Source: Nonomuraea zeae (GTDB taxonomy: Bacteria > Actinomycetota > Actinomycetes > Streptosporangiales > Streptosporangiaceae). From it: DNA of 61,072 nucleotides. Within the stretch, counting starts at the first letter, position 1. Each line of letters starts with the position of its first letter. The translations under genes and the position numbers were made by a program. The notes under the pieces were generated by a model that saw nothing but the letters and a program-made list of their open reading frames with translations, had not been told where the DNA came from and searched no databases. Shown here in pieces: positions 36,942-45,029 of this stretch. Where the stretch lies: assembly GCF_005889725.1 (NCBI RefSeq), contig NZ_VCKX01000037.1, positions 1 to 61,072 of the forward strand, given 5' to 3'.

Positions 36942-38147
36942 ATGATCGACATCGACCGCGTCCGCGACGACACGCCGGGCACCCGGGACCTCGTCCACCT
37001 GAACAACGCGGGCTGCGCGCTGCCGCCCGCCTCCGTGCTGGAGACGACGGTGGACTATCTGCGGGCCGAGGCGGCGCGCGGCGGATACGAGACGCAGCGG
37101 GAGCGGGCCGGGCAGCTCGCGGCGACGTACGACTCGCTCGCGGCCCTGATCGGCGCCAGGCCCGCGGAGATCGCGCTGGCCGACAACGCGACCCGGGCCT
37201 GGGACATGGTCTTCTACGGCCTGCGGCTCGGCCCCGGCGACCGGATCCTCACCTGCCGCTCGGAGTACGGCAGCAACGCCATCGCCTACCTGCAGCAGGC
37301 CGCCCGCACCGGCGTGGAGGTACGGGTGATCGGCGACGACGACAGCGGGCAGATCGACCTGCGGGAGCTGGAGAGGGAGCTGGCGCGGCCGGGCGTCCGG
37401 CTCGTGTCCATGACGCACATCCCCACCCAGGGCGGCCTGATCAACCCGGCCGCGGCGGTCGGCGCGCTGGCCTCGGCCGCCGGCGTGCCGTTCCTGCTGG
37501 ACGCCTGCCAGTCGGTCGGGCAGCTCGATCTCGACGTCGCCGAGCTCAAATGCGACGTGCTGACCGGGACCGGCCGCAAATACCTGCGCGGCCCGCGCGG
37601 CACCGGGTTCCTCTACGTGCGTGAGAGCGCGATGGAGCTGTTCGAGCCGGCCGTGCTCGACAACGGCTCGGCCGTCTGGACCTCCCCGACCACGTACGAG
37701 ATGAGCAAGGACGCACGCCGCTACGAGACGTGGGAGAAGAACTACGCGGCCGTGGCCGGGCTCGGCGCCGCCGCCGACTACGCCCTGAGTCTCGGCACGG
37801 CGGCCATCGAGGCGCGCGTGCTCGCCCTGGGCGAGCTGCTACGGCGCACGCTCGCCGGCATCGACCGCGTCCGCGTCCACGACCTGGGCGGCAGCCGGTG
37901 CGGCATCGTCTCCTTCACGGTGGACGGCCTGGCGCCCGAAGACGTCAAGAGCGCCCTGGCCGCCGAGCGGGTCAACGTCAGCGTGTCCAGGTCCACCTCC
38001 TCGCAGTGGGACCTGCCGGCGCGCGGCCTGACCGGCGTCGTGCGCGCCTCGGCGCACTACTACAACACCGAGCAGGAGATCGCGTACGCCGGTTCGCTGG
38101 TGGAGCGGCTCGTGGCCGACAATGGTCCCCATGATCCACGGGACTGA
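36942..38147 (+). CDS. class V (SufS/EgtE-like) PLP-dependent aminotransferase
   Basis: A 401-residue PLP enzyme of the class V aminotransferase / cysteine desulfurase superfamily. HLNNAGCALPPASVLETTVD near residue 18 is the substrate end; ADNATRAWDMVFYGL near 75 binds the phosphate; LLDACQSVGQLDLDV near 185 holds the cofactor Asp; the Schiff-base Lys is in GTGRKYLRGPRGTGFLYV near 210. The loop Cys needed by SufS-type desulfurases is not evident, so lyase or sulfoxide-lyase chemistry as in EgtE is possible. It sits 11 bp after the importer ATPase, pointing to catabolism of the imported compound. Confidence 0.82.
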   Translation: MIDIDRVRDDTPGTRDLVHLNNAGCALPPASVLETTVDYLRAEAARGGYETQRERAGQLAATYDSLAALIGARPAEIALADNATRAWDMVFYGLRLGPGDRILTCRSEYGSNAIAYLQQAARTGVEVRVIGDDDSGQIDLRELERELARPGVRLVSMTHIPTQGGLINPAAAVGALASAAGVPFLLDACQSVGQLDLDVAELKCDVLTGTGRKYLRGPRGTGFLYVRESAMELFEPAVLDNGSAVWTSPTTYEMSKDARRYETWEKNYAAVAGLGAAADYALSLGTAAIEARVLALGELLRRTLAGIDRVRVHDLGGSRCGIVSFTVDGLAPEDVKSALAAERVNVSVSRSTSSQWDLPARGLTGVVRASAHYYNTEQEIAYAGSLVERLVADNGPHDPRD

Positions 38148-38166
38148 TGGGCGCTTGGAGGAAGAC

Positions 38167-38949
38167 GTGACAGACGAGCCCGCCAAGCCCGCGGCGTTGC
38201 AGGGCGTCGACCGGGTCCTGACCGTGCTGGAGGCGTTCGCCGGTCAGGCCGAGTGGCGCGTGTCCGACCTGGCCAAGCACCTGGGCATGCACAAGGCGGT
38301 GACGCACCGGATCGTCCGGTCCCTGGAGGCGCGCCACTACCTGGAGCAGGCCGAGGCCAGGGGGTCCTACTCGCTCGGTCCGGCCGCCGTGGCGCTCGGC
38401 CGCGCCGCCGGGCGGCGCGCCCCGCGTACGGCCGCCCGCCGGCACCTGATCAGGCTGGCCGAGCAGACCGGCGAGGTCGTGCTGTTCTACACGCTGCGCG
38501 GCCACCGCTACGTCTGCGTCGAGCGGCTCGACATCAACGCGGAGACCGCCGTCACCGTGGAGATCGGCGACACGATCGGGCTGAACGCGGGAGCGGGCAA
38601 GACCCTGCTGGCCTACCAGGACGAGCGTTTCCTGCAAGAGGTGCTGGCCGCCCCGCTCCCCCGCTACACCGACCGCACCCCGACCGACCCGGACGCCATC
38701 AGGGACAGCCTCGCCAGGATCAGGGCGGAGGGCGTCTGGGTGAGCGACGGGGAGATCACGCCGCACACGGTCGGCGTGTCCGCGCCGGTCTGGGACACCG
38801 AGGGCGAGGTCAGATACTGCGTCTGCGTGACCATGCTGGACCGGCGGGTGGACGAGCGGCGGCTGGCCAGCGTGTCGGCGGCGGTGCAGGACACCGCGAC
38901 CGCCGTGTCGCAGAGCCTGGGCTATCGCGAGGGGGGAACGGAACGATGA
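38167..38949 (+). CDS. IclR-family transcriptional regulator
   Basis: A 260-residue regulator with a winged helix at about residues 12-70 (GVDRVLTVLEAFAGQAEWRV, then LGMHKAVTHRIVRSLEARHY) and the IclR effector domain after it (VEIGDTIGLNAGAGKTLLAY). GGAGG at 38157-38161 fixes the GTG at 38167. In the same run as the importer, aminotransferase and amidohydrolase genes, it probably senses the substrate or a breakdown product. Its stop overlaps the amidohydrolase start. Confidence 0.88.
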   Translation: MTDEPAKPAALQGVDRVLTVLEAFAGQAEWRVSDLAKHLGMHKAVTHRIVRSLEARHYLEQAEARGSYSLGPAAVALGRAAGRRAPRTAARRHLIRLAEQTGEVVLFYTLRGHRYVCVERLDINAETAVTVEIGDTIGLNAGAGKTLLAYQDERFLQEVLAAPLPRYTDRTPTDPDAIRDSLARIRAEGVWVSDGEITPHTVGVSAPVWDTEGEVRYCVCVTMLDRRVDERRLASVSAAVQDTATAVSQSLGYREGGTER

Positions 38950-40190
38950 CCGAGCACAAGGCGATCCCGGATCGGGGCGAGGGGCGGGTGACCGCGTACC
39001 GGGCGGCGCGGGCGATCACCGACGTCGCCTCGGGGACGGTCGTCGAGGACGCCACGGTCGTCGTCCGGGGTGATCGCATCCTCTGGGCGGGCCGCACCGC
39101 CGACAGGCCCGGCCACTTCGCCGGCGAGGGCGGCCTAGCCACCGTGGAGCTCGGGACGCGGACCCTGTTCCCCGGGCTGATGGACGCCCACGTCCACCTG
39201 GCCTTCGACGCGGGGAGCGATCCGGTCGCGACCATGCTGGCCCGCGACGAGCCGGCCCTGATCGACTCGATGCGCACCTCGGCCAGGCAGCTCGTGGAGA
39301 GCGGCGTGACCTTCGCCAGAGACCTCGGCGCGCCCGGCGGCCTGGCCGCGCGGATCCGCGACGAGATCAGGGACGGCAAGACGCCCGGCCCGCGCATGAT
39401 GGTCGCGGGCCGACCGCTGACCCGGCCGCGGGGCCACTGCTGGTTCATGGGCAACGAGATCGGCGACCCCGGCCGGGCCAGGCGCGCGGTGCGCGAGGAG
39501 ATCGAGGCCGGCGCCGACCTGATCAAGGTGATGGTGACCGGCGGCCGCATGACGCCGGGCACGGATCCGGTGCGGTTCGAGGTGTCGCCCGAGGCGCTCG
39601 CGGCGGTCGTGGACGAGGCGCACCTGCTCGGCGTCACCGTCGCCGCGCACGCCCTGTCCACCGCGGGCATCCGGGCCGCGGCCGCCGCCGGGGTCGACTC
39701 CGTCGAGCACGGCACGTTCATCTCGCCGGAGGGCGGCGACGGCTACGACGAGGCCGTGGTGCGGGACCTGGTGGCGGCGGGCGCGGGGGTGTGCCCGACG
39801 CTCGGGCTCGCGGGCGCGCACGCCCATCCCATCCCCATCGAGATCCGGGGCGGCTGGGTGGCCATGCTGCACGCGGCCGGCGTGCCGATCCTGGCCGGGA
39901 CCGACTCGGGCATCCCGCGCCACCCGCACGTCGGCGGGGTGGTGGACGGCCTGGAGGGCATGATCGCCGGCGGGCTCTCCGCGCGTGACGCGCTGATGGC
40001 GGCCACCGAGACCGGGATGCGGGCCGCCGGCCTGGACGGCGCCGGGGCGATCAAGCCGGGCTATCTGGCCGACCTGATCGCCGTGGACGGGGATCCGCTC
40101 GCCGACGTGCGCGCCCTGCTCGACCCGCCGTTCGTGCTGGCCGGGGGCCGCGTGGTCAAGGAGCCGGCGCTCCCGCTCAGGGGCGTATGA
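38946..40190 (+). CDS. metal-dependent amidohydrolase (imidazolonepropionase/Xaa-Pro-dipeptidase-like)
   Basis: A 414-residue amidohydrolase-superfamily enzyme. First metal site is LMDAHVHLAF near residue 78; the probable carboxylated Lys is in LIKVMVTGGRM near 194; further ligands are AAHALS near 236 and VEHGTF near 258; the catalytic Asp lies in LAGTDSGIPRHPH near 318. All metal positions appear intact. Members remove amide bonds from peptides such as prolidase substrates or organophosphate-type compounds. Coupled by an ATGA overlap to the IclR gene. The 3' end overlaps the convergent methyltransferase by 14 bases. Confidence 0.85.
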   Translation: MTEHKAIPDRGEGRVTAYRAARAITDVASGTVVEDATVVVRGDRILWAGRTADRPGHFAGEGGLATVELGTRTLFPGLMDAHVHLAFDAGSDPVATMLARDEPALIDSMRTSARQLVESGVTFARDLGAPGGLAARIRDEIRDGKTPGPRMMVAGRPLTRPRGHCWFMGNEIGDPGRARRAVREEIEAGADLIKVMVTGGRMTPGTDPVRFEVSPEALAAVVDEAHLLGVTVAAHALSTAGIRAAAAAGVDSVEHGTFISPEGGDGYDEAVVRDLVAAGAGVCPTLGLAGAHAHPIPIEIRGGWVAMLHAAGVPILAGTDSGIPRHPHVGGVVDGLEGMIAGGLSARDALMAATETGMRAAGLDGAGAIKPGYLADLIAVDGDPLADVRALLDPPFVLAGGRVVKEPALPLRGV

Positions 40191-40962
40191 CGATCTCGAG
40201 ATATTCGAGCGGCATGAGCAGCGTCTCGCCATCGGTGTTCAGCCCGTGGACCAGCTCGGTCAGGTCGGCGACGAGCGACTCCCGCCCGGCGGCGTCGAGG
40301 GCCTCCAGCGCCACCACCGTGGGCCCGTACGTCTCGCACCACGCCCGCACGTGCTCCTCCGGGCCGGCGAACCGCCACCACAGCTCGCGCGGCACGGCCT
40401 CGATGCCGGCCTCGGGGCCGAACAGCTCGCGCAGGCCCTCGATCGTCCCCCAGCGGCTCTCGGGCCTGGTGCCGGGCGGCGGAGTGACGTACGCGGCGTT
40501 GAGCGCGAGCATCCGGCCCATGTAGCCGGACGGCGTCCAGCAGGCGAGCGCGATTCGGCCGCCCGGCCGCACCACCCGCAGCAGCTCGGCGGCGGCCCGC
40601 TCCTGGTCGCGGGCGAACATCACCCCGAACGTCGAGGTGACGAGGTCGTAGGAGCCGTCGGGGACCGGCAGCGCCTCGGCGTTGCCCTCGATGAAGTCGA
40701 TCTCCAGCGCCTCGGCCTCGGCCCGCCGTCTGGCGTGCGCGAGCAGCTCGGGCACCAGATCGACGGCGGTGACCCGGGCGGCGCGCCGGGCCGCGGCGAG
40801 CGCCACGTTCCCGGTGCCGGTGGCCACGTCGAGATGCGACTCCTGCGCGCGCAGCCGCGCGGCCTCGCACAGGAGCTCCGCGGCGAGCACGAAGCGCGCG
40901 CCGACGAACCGGTAGTCGCCGATCGCCCAGGTCCTGCGTTGCAGCGTGTCCCGCTCGCTCAA
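40177..40962 (-). CDS. class I SAM-dependent methyltransferase (UbiE/type 11)
   Basis: A 261-residue methyltransferase. Motif I is HLDVATGTGNVALAAARRAA near residue 39, followed by VTAVDLVPELL with the ribose-binding Asp, VPDGSYDLVTSTFGVMFARD and LRVVRPGGRIALACWTP. I place the start at the TTG at 40962, with GGGGAGG just upstream, rather than in the longer open frame, because homologous sequence begins there. Stands alone and convergent with the amidohydrolase. Confidence 0.82.
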   Translation of the reverse strand: MSERDTLQRRTWAIGDYRFVGARFVLAAELLCEAARLRAQESHLDVATGTGNVALAAARRAARVTAVDLVPELLAHARRRAEAEALEIDFIEGNAEALPVPDGSYDLVTSTFGVMFARDQERAAAELLRVVRPGGRIALACWTPSGYMGRMLALNAAYVTPPPGTRPESRWGTIEGLRELFGPEAGIEAVPRELWWRFAGPEEHVRAWCETYGPTVVALEALDAAGRESLVADLTELVHGLNTDGETLLMPLEYLEIVIRP

Positions 40963-41048
40963 CGAATCCTCCCCGGCGACCCGGCGCGATGATCGATTGC
41001 TCCCAGTCTGCCGTACCGCCGCCCCCGCGGCCAGGGCCCCGGATGGGG

Positions 41049-41984
41049 TCAGGCGCGGGCCAGGTGGAGGCGGAGCTGGGTGCCGTCCTCGCCCGTACGG
41101 ATCTCCAGCAGCTCGCACAGCTGGCGCACGATCCACAGGCCGTGGCCGTGGCCCGCGGTCGGATCGGGCGGCAGGTAGCCGGGGTACGGAATGTCCATCC
41201 GCCCGGGGTCGGTGACGTCGCAGACGACGGTGTCCTCGTCGGCCCACAGCAGGATCCGGCCGTGCCCGCCGCCGTGGTGGACGGCGTTGGTGACGACCTC
41301 GTTGACCACCAGCACCAGCCGGTTGACCTCCTCCGCGCCCAGGCCCAGCTCGATCGCGTGCGCGCTCAGGCGCCGGCGCATCCGGTGCAGGTGGACGTCG
41401 AAGTGGATCTCCATCACCGTGCCCGCCGGCTCGGGCAGCGGCTGGTGGTCGATGGCGCAGGTGAAGGCGGCCGGGTCGGTGTAGGCGGGGCTGTGGTGCG
41501 TACCGGTGCCGGTCACCAGCGACGGGTGCGTACGCCGGGCGTCGGCGGTGATCCGCTCGGGCAGCACCCGCTCGTCATAGGGGCACACGACCCAGACCGG
41601 GCTCCCGGCGAAGGCGGCGTTGATCACCGACTCGTAGCGGGTCCACTCGGCCTCGGCCACCGGGTCGCGGCCGGCCCAGATCGGCTCGCCGATGATGCGC
41701 ACGCGGGGGTGGAAGGGCCTGTGCGCGTCCACGTAGCGGTTGTAGGCGGCCAGCGTCCGGCCCGGCGCGTCGTACCAGCTCCGGGCGGGGACGAACTCCA
41801 CGTCCGCCGCGGCCGGGCCCAGCTCGCCGGCGAGCAGGGCGAGGTTGGTCTCGGTCGTCACGGCCAGGATCTTGTCGCCGGCGGCCAGCCCGTCCAGGCA
41901 GAAGCCGGTCAGCGCGGCCGGGAACGCCTGGTCGCTGTCATAGAACAGCGCCTGGTGGACCAGCTCGGGCGTGGCGGTGTTCAT
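41049..41984 (-). CDS. MEDS-domain plus HATPase (RsbW-like) regulatory kinase
   Basis: A 311-residue anti-sigma-type regulator. Residues about 8-170 form a MEDS sensor domain (VHQALFYDSDQAFPAALTGF; VVCPYDERVLPE), found with DcmR-like methane/methanol sensors. Residues about 190-305 form a GHKL ATPase: EEVNRLVLVVNEVVTNAVHH is the N box, DVTDPG the G1 box and GHGHGLWIVRQLCE the G2 box. It should phosphorylate or bind the STAS partner encoded just before it, to which it is coupled by a four-base overlap. Target sigma factor unknown. Confidence 0.85.
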   Translation of the reverse strand: MNTATPELVHQALFYDSDQAFPAALTGFCLDGLAAGDKILAVTTETNLALLAGELGPAAADVEFVPARSWYDAPGRTLAAYNRYVDAHRPFHPRVRIIGEPIWAGRDPVAEAEWTRYESVINAAFAGSPVWVVCPYDERVLPERITADARRTHPSLVTGTGTHHSPAYTDPAAFTCAIDHQPLPEPAGTVMEIHFDVHLHRMRRRLSAHAIELGLGAEEVNRLVLVVNEVVTNAVHHGGGHGRILLWADEDTVVCDVTDPGRMDIPYPGYLPPDPTAGHGHGLWIVRQLCELLEIRTGEDGTQLRLHLARA

Positions 41985-42328
41985 GGGCGTCCAGCCTCCT
42001 CCAGAACCAGGCCGAAGACCCCGTCCCACCCCGCGAGGCGGACGACCTTGGCCATCGCGGGGGCCAGGCGGCGGACCCGCAGACGCCGGCCGGCGGGCAG
42101 CGACAGGGCGACGCTCACGAGCTCGCGCAGCCCCGCCACGTCGATGAACTCCACATCCGCCATGTCCACGACGACATCGCCTTCCCGGCCGGTGGCGCAC
42201 ATGAGAGCCGACCGCCAGGCCGGGCTCGTCGTACGGTCGATCGAGCCCTCCAGGCGCAGCGTCAGGCTGCCGTCATCGGCGAGCACGGGGAAGACGCACA
42301 GCGATCCGTCGTGGAACAGGGCATCCAT
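41981..42328 (-). CDS. STAS-domain anti-sigma-factor antagonist
   Basis: A 115-residue RsbV/SpoIIAA-like protein: TLRLEGSIDRTTSPAWRSAL, then VVDMADVEFIDVAGLRELVS. The usual phospho-acceptor Ser in the D-S-x-G turn is replaced here by Val-Ala (FIDVAGL), so the common phosphorylation site is missing. A start at ATG 42328 has GAGG 8 bases upstream; the frame also opens at a TTG at 42382. First of a two-gene operon with the MEDS/HATPase protein. Confidence 0.82.
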   Translation of the reverse strand: MDALFHDGSLCVFPVLADDGSLTLRLEGSIDRTTSPAWRSALMCATGREGDVVVDMADVEFIDVAGLRELVSVALSLPAGRRLRVRRLAPAMAKVVRLAGWDGVFGLVLEEAGRP

Positions 42329-42536
42329 CCGCACGTCCTCGGTCCGCTCCGGCAGGGGCCCAGGCCCGGTGACCAGCCTCAACCCGGTGCGCCGATGAAC
42401 CCGTTGCCGGCCTCGGCGACGATCGGATGCGGCCAGGCCGGCCCGGCGGCTCTCGACACGGAGACACTACCGCGTCCACATGTCATGAAATATGGCGAAA
42501 ATTGAAGAATTCTGTCTCCCCCGTCCTGCTTGCCCC

Positions 42537-43814
42537 CTACGGCCACACTATGCGGAGCGGCAACGTGCGTGGCCCGCGTACCTGACCCGTCGCCCAGGTC
42601 ACCGCCGCCGGGTCGGCGAGCGTGAAGTCCGGGATCCGCTCCAGCCAGACCTCCAGGGCCACCCGCAGCTCCATGCGCGCCAGGTGCGAGCCGACGCAGC
42701 GGTGGATGCCCAGGCCGAACGCGGCGTGCCGGTTGACCTCGCGATCGATGACGACCTCGCCCGCCCGGTCGAACTGCGCGGGATCGCGGTTGGCGGCCGG
42801 GAACGACAGCAGGATCCAGTCGTCGGACTTCATGTCCACGCCGTTCCAGTGCATGTCCTGCTTGACCAGCCGGGCCATGGTGACCGGCGCGTACGCCCTG
42901 AGCAGCTCCTCCATCGCGGTCGGCAGCAGGCCGGGCTCGCCGGCCAGGCGCCGCCGGTCGGCGGGCGTCTTGGCCAGGTGCCACAGGGACGCGCCGATCG
43001 CGCTCCAGGTGGTGTCGATGCCCGCGATGAGCAGCAGCGCCATCGTGCCGGCCACGTGGGACGGCTCAAGCTTGCGCCCGCCCAGCTCGGCGTTGATCAG
43101 ATAGGTGGTCAGGTCGTCGCGCGGGTGGTCGACGTGGTCGCGGATCTGCGCGAGCAGGTAGTCGAACAGCTGCTCCGTACGGGCCAGGCGTTCCTCCGGC
43201 GGCAGGTTGACGCCTTCGAGCGCGCTCTCGATGAACCCGCGGAAGCTCGGCCCGTCCTCCGCCGGGAAGCCGAGCATGTCGGCGATGACCCGCATGGGGA
43301 TGTGCTGGGCGTAGTCGTGGGCGGCGTCGACGACCTCCTTCCCCTCCATCGCGTCGATGAGGGCGTGGCAGAACGCCCGGGTGGCCTCTTCCCGCTTGGC
43401 GACCGCGTTCTTGGTGAAGGCGGGCAGCAGCAGCTTGCGCGCGTGGTGGTGGAAGGGCGGGTCGGAGGAGATCGGCGGCACGCCGCCCACCGGCGCCAGC
43501 TCCTTGGGCGGCCGGAAGTTGCTCATGATGATCGCCCGCGAGGAGAAGTGCTCGGTGTCGTAGGCGATGGCCGCGACGTCCTCGTAGCGGGTCGGCAGCC
43601 ACGCCCCGCCGAACCGCTCGGTGTGCGCGATCGGGCAGCTCTGGCGCAGCTCGTCCTGGATGGGGTACGGGTCGGCCGCCCACTCGGGCTCGGCGTGGGA
43701 GAAGTCTGTCGCCCAGTCCGCGACCGGCCCGGTGATGATCTCGTTGCGGGTGCCGAGCGGCCGGTCCTTCTGCGCCTCCTGGAAGTCCCGGCTGAAGCGG
43801 TCGTCGACGGTCAT
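42537..43814 (-). CDS. cytochrome P450
   Basis: A 425-residue soluble bacterial P450 monooxygenase. The haem-ligand Cys373 lies in FGLGIHRCVG; the I-helix reads LLIAGIDTTW with the oxygen-activating Thr; the K-helix ExxR is EELLR; and PPISSDPPFHHHARKLLLPAF is the family C-helix region (quoted in part). AGGAGG upstream fixes the ATG at 43814. It is co-transcribed with a dedicated ferredoxin and a TetR regulator. Resembles class I P450s of catabolic or terpene type; the substrate is unknown. No reductase in the window. Confidence 0.92.
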   Translation of the reverse strand: MTVDDRFSRDFQEAQKDRPLGTRNEIITGPVADWATDFSHAEPEWAADPYPIQDELRQSCPIAHTERFGGAWLPTRYEDVAAIAYDTEHFSSRAIIMSNFRPPKELAPVGGVPPISSDPPFHHHARKLLLPAFTKNAVAKREEATRAFCHALIDAMEGKEVVDAAHDYAQHIPMRVIADMLGFPAEDGPSFRGFIESALEGVNLPPEERLARTEQLFDYLLAQIRDHVDHPRDDLTTYLINAELGGRKLEPSHVAGTMALLLIAGIDTTWSAIGASLWHLAKTPADRRRLAGEPGLLPTAMEELLRAYAPVTMARLVKQDMHWNGVDMKSDDWILLSFPAANRDPAQFDRAGEVVIDREVNRHAAFGLGIHRCVGSHLARMELRVALEVWLERIPDFTLADPAAVTWATGQVRGPRTLPLRIVWP

Positions 43815-43824
43815 GCCACGCCTC

Positions 43825-44016
43825 CTAGAGTGCCTCGATCGCATGTTCTGGACAGTTGGAGACCGCCAGTCGCGCCGTGCGCTCCTGGTCCTGCGGCACG
43901 ATGCCCTCGCCGAGCACCTGACCGTAACCCTCGTCGTCCTCGCCGAACAGGCCGGGCGCGAGGTCGTAGCAGCGTCCGTGCCCCTGGCAGCGCCCGGAGT
44001 CGATCTGCACCTTCAC
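43825..44016 (-). CDS. P450-partner ferredoxin ([3Fe-4S]/[4Fe-4S] type)
   Basis: A 63-residue ferredoxin. Cluster cysteines are in GRCQGHGRCYDLAP near residue 9 and SNCPEHAIEAL at the C-terminus; the second Cys position of a [4Fe-4S] CxxCxxC motif is occupied by His, which is typical of single-[3Fe-4S] P450 ferredoxins. The GTG at 44016 overlaps the TetR stop by four bases, and the gene ends 10 bp before the P450 start, so it should be that enzyme's electron donor. Confidence 0.9.
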   Translation of the reverse strand: MKVQIDSGRCQGHGRCYDLAPGLFGEDDEGYGQVLGEGIVPQDQERTARLAVSNCPEHAIEAL

Positions 44017-44630
44017 TGGGGTGCTCCCCTCTGTGCTGTTGTGTCGGTGGGGGCCAGCGCGCCGACGACGCGGGCGAGCAGCGCGCTCCACTCGCCGTCG
44101 TCCACCGCCCGCAGCGCCGGCGTGACCAGCGCGCTGCCCATCGCCAGCAGGAGGCAGAAGTGGGCGACCGCGTCCGGCGACAGCGCGGGATCGATCTCGT
44201 CCCCCGCCTGGGCGACCCGGACGAGTGCGGCGAGCCAGTCGGCCCGCTCGCCGGCGTAGTCGCGCATGGCTCGCGCGACCTCCTCGTCACGGCGGGCCGC
44301 GACCATCGCCTCGACGATGAGGTGCCCGCAGGCCTCACGGCGTCGGGGCAGCCGCCGGCCGACGACGAGCAGCAGGTCCGCGATCGACCGGTCGGGATCG
44401 GCGGCGAACAACGTGGCCAGCAGCCGCGGCCCGTGCGCCCGCAGCGCGGCGACCAGCAGCTCGGCCTTGGACCCGAAGTGCGCGTACAGCGCGCCGTTGC
44501 TCACCCCGGCGGTCGCGGCGATGTCGCTCACGCGGGTGCCGTCGTAGCCTCGGGCGGCGAACACGTCGGCGGCCGCCTGGAGCAGCCGGTCACGGGTTTC
44601 TGCGGCGGTCACGCCTGCGATGCGCCCCAT
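44013..44630 (-). CDS. TetR-family regulator of the P450 operon
   Basis: A 205-residue regulator with the TetR DNA-binding domain at residues about 10-57 (LQAAADVFAARGYDGTRVSD; AGVSNGALYAHFGSKAEL) and a helical C-terminal domain. First gene of TetR-ferredoxin-P450, each coupled to the next. An inverted repeat overlaps its start codon, indicating autorepression. No ribosome site, so possibly leaderless. Confidence 0.88.
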   Translation of the reverse strand: MGRIAGVTAAETRDRLLQAAADVFAARGYDGTRVSDIAATAGVSNGALYAHFGSKAELLVAALRAHGPRLLATLFAADPDRSIADLLLVVGRRLPRRREACGHLIVEAMVAARRDEEVARAMRDYAGERADWLAALVRVAQAGDEIDPALSPDAVAHFCLLLAMGSALVTPALRAVDDGEWSALLARVVGALAPTDTTAQRGAPQ

Positions 44631-44653
44631 GAACGAATTAAAAAACCGTTCAT
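44629..44653. promoter_or_regulatory. candidate operator overlapping the TetR start codon
   Basis: ATGAACG (44629-44635) and CGTTCAT (44647-44653) are perfect inverted arms around an 11-bp AT-rich spacer. On the minus strand TTTAAT (44637-44642) lies six bases before the ATG and could be the -10 element of a leaderless promoter, so binding would block the polymerase. Confidence 0.7.
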
Positions 44654-45029
44654 TTGCTACGTCAAGGGCTCCACTTGCCCGGACTCATCCTGTCTGACGG
44701 CTTTGAAGACGACAGTCCGTCACGGCAACCGGAAGCAGACGTGGAAGCGCGTCATCGAAGTTGGCAGTAGCGGCGTGTACGGCAGGAGGTTCAACCCGAA
44801 AGATGGCGGCGGTCTTGCCCAGACGGCTGGCGCTGGTGGTGGCACCGGCGTGAGGTGCGTGCGCGCGGTTCGGATCGCCTCCGTGCCGATCAGCATTCAC
44901 CACAAAGAACATCTTGGGGCGAGCGAAGCCGGACGACCCCGGCAGGACAGCGGCCGGGACAGGTGACCCGGCCGGGAAGGGACACCGCTCCCATGTGCTG
45001 CCGGGGATCTCTGTGACAATCTGGGCGGC
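44654..45029. other. gene-free stretch between P450 operon and histidine kinase
   Basis: About 376 bases divergently separating the two operons. Apart from the operator at its left edge I see no domain-coding frame, clear promoter or terminator. GACAAT at 45015-45020 is a possible -10 element for the kinase gene. Confidence 0.4.
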
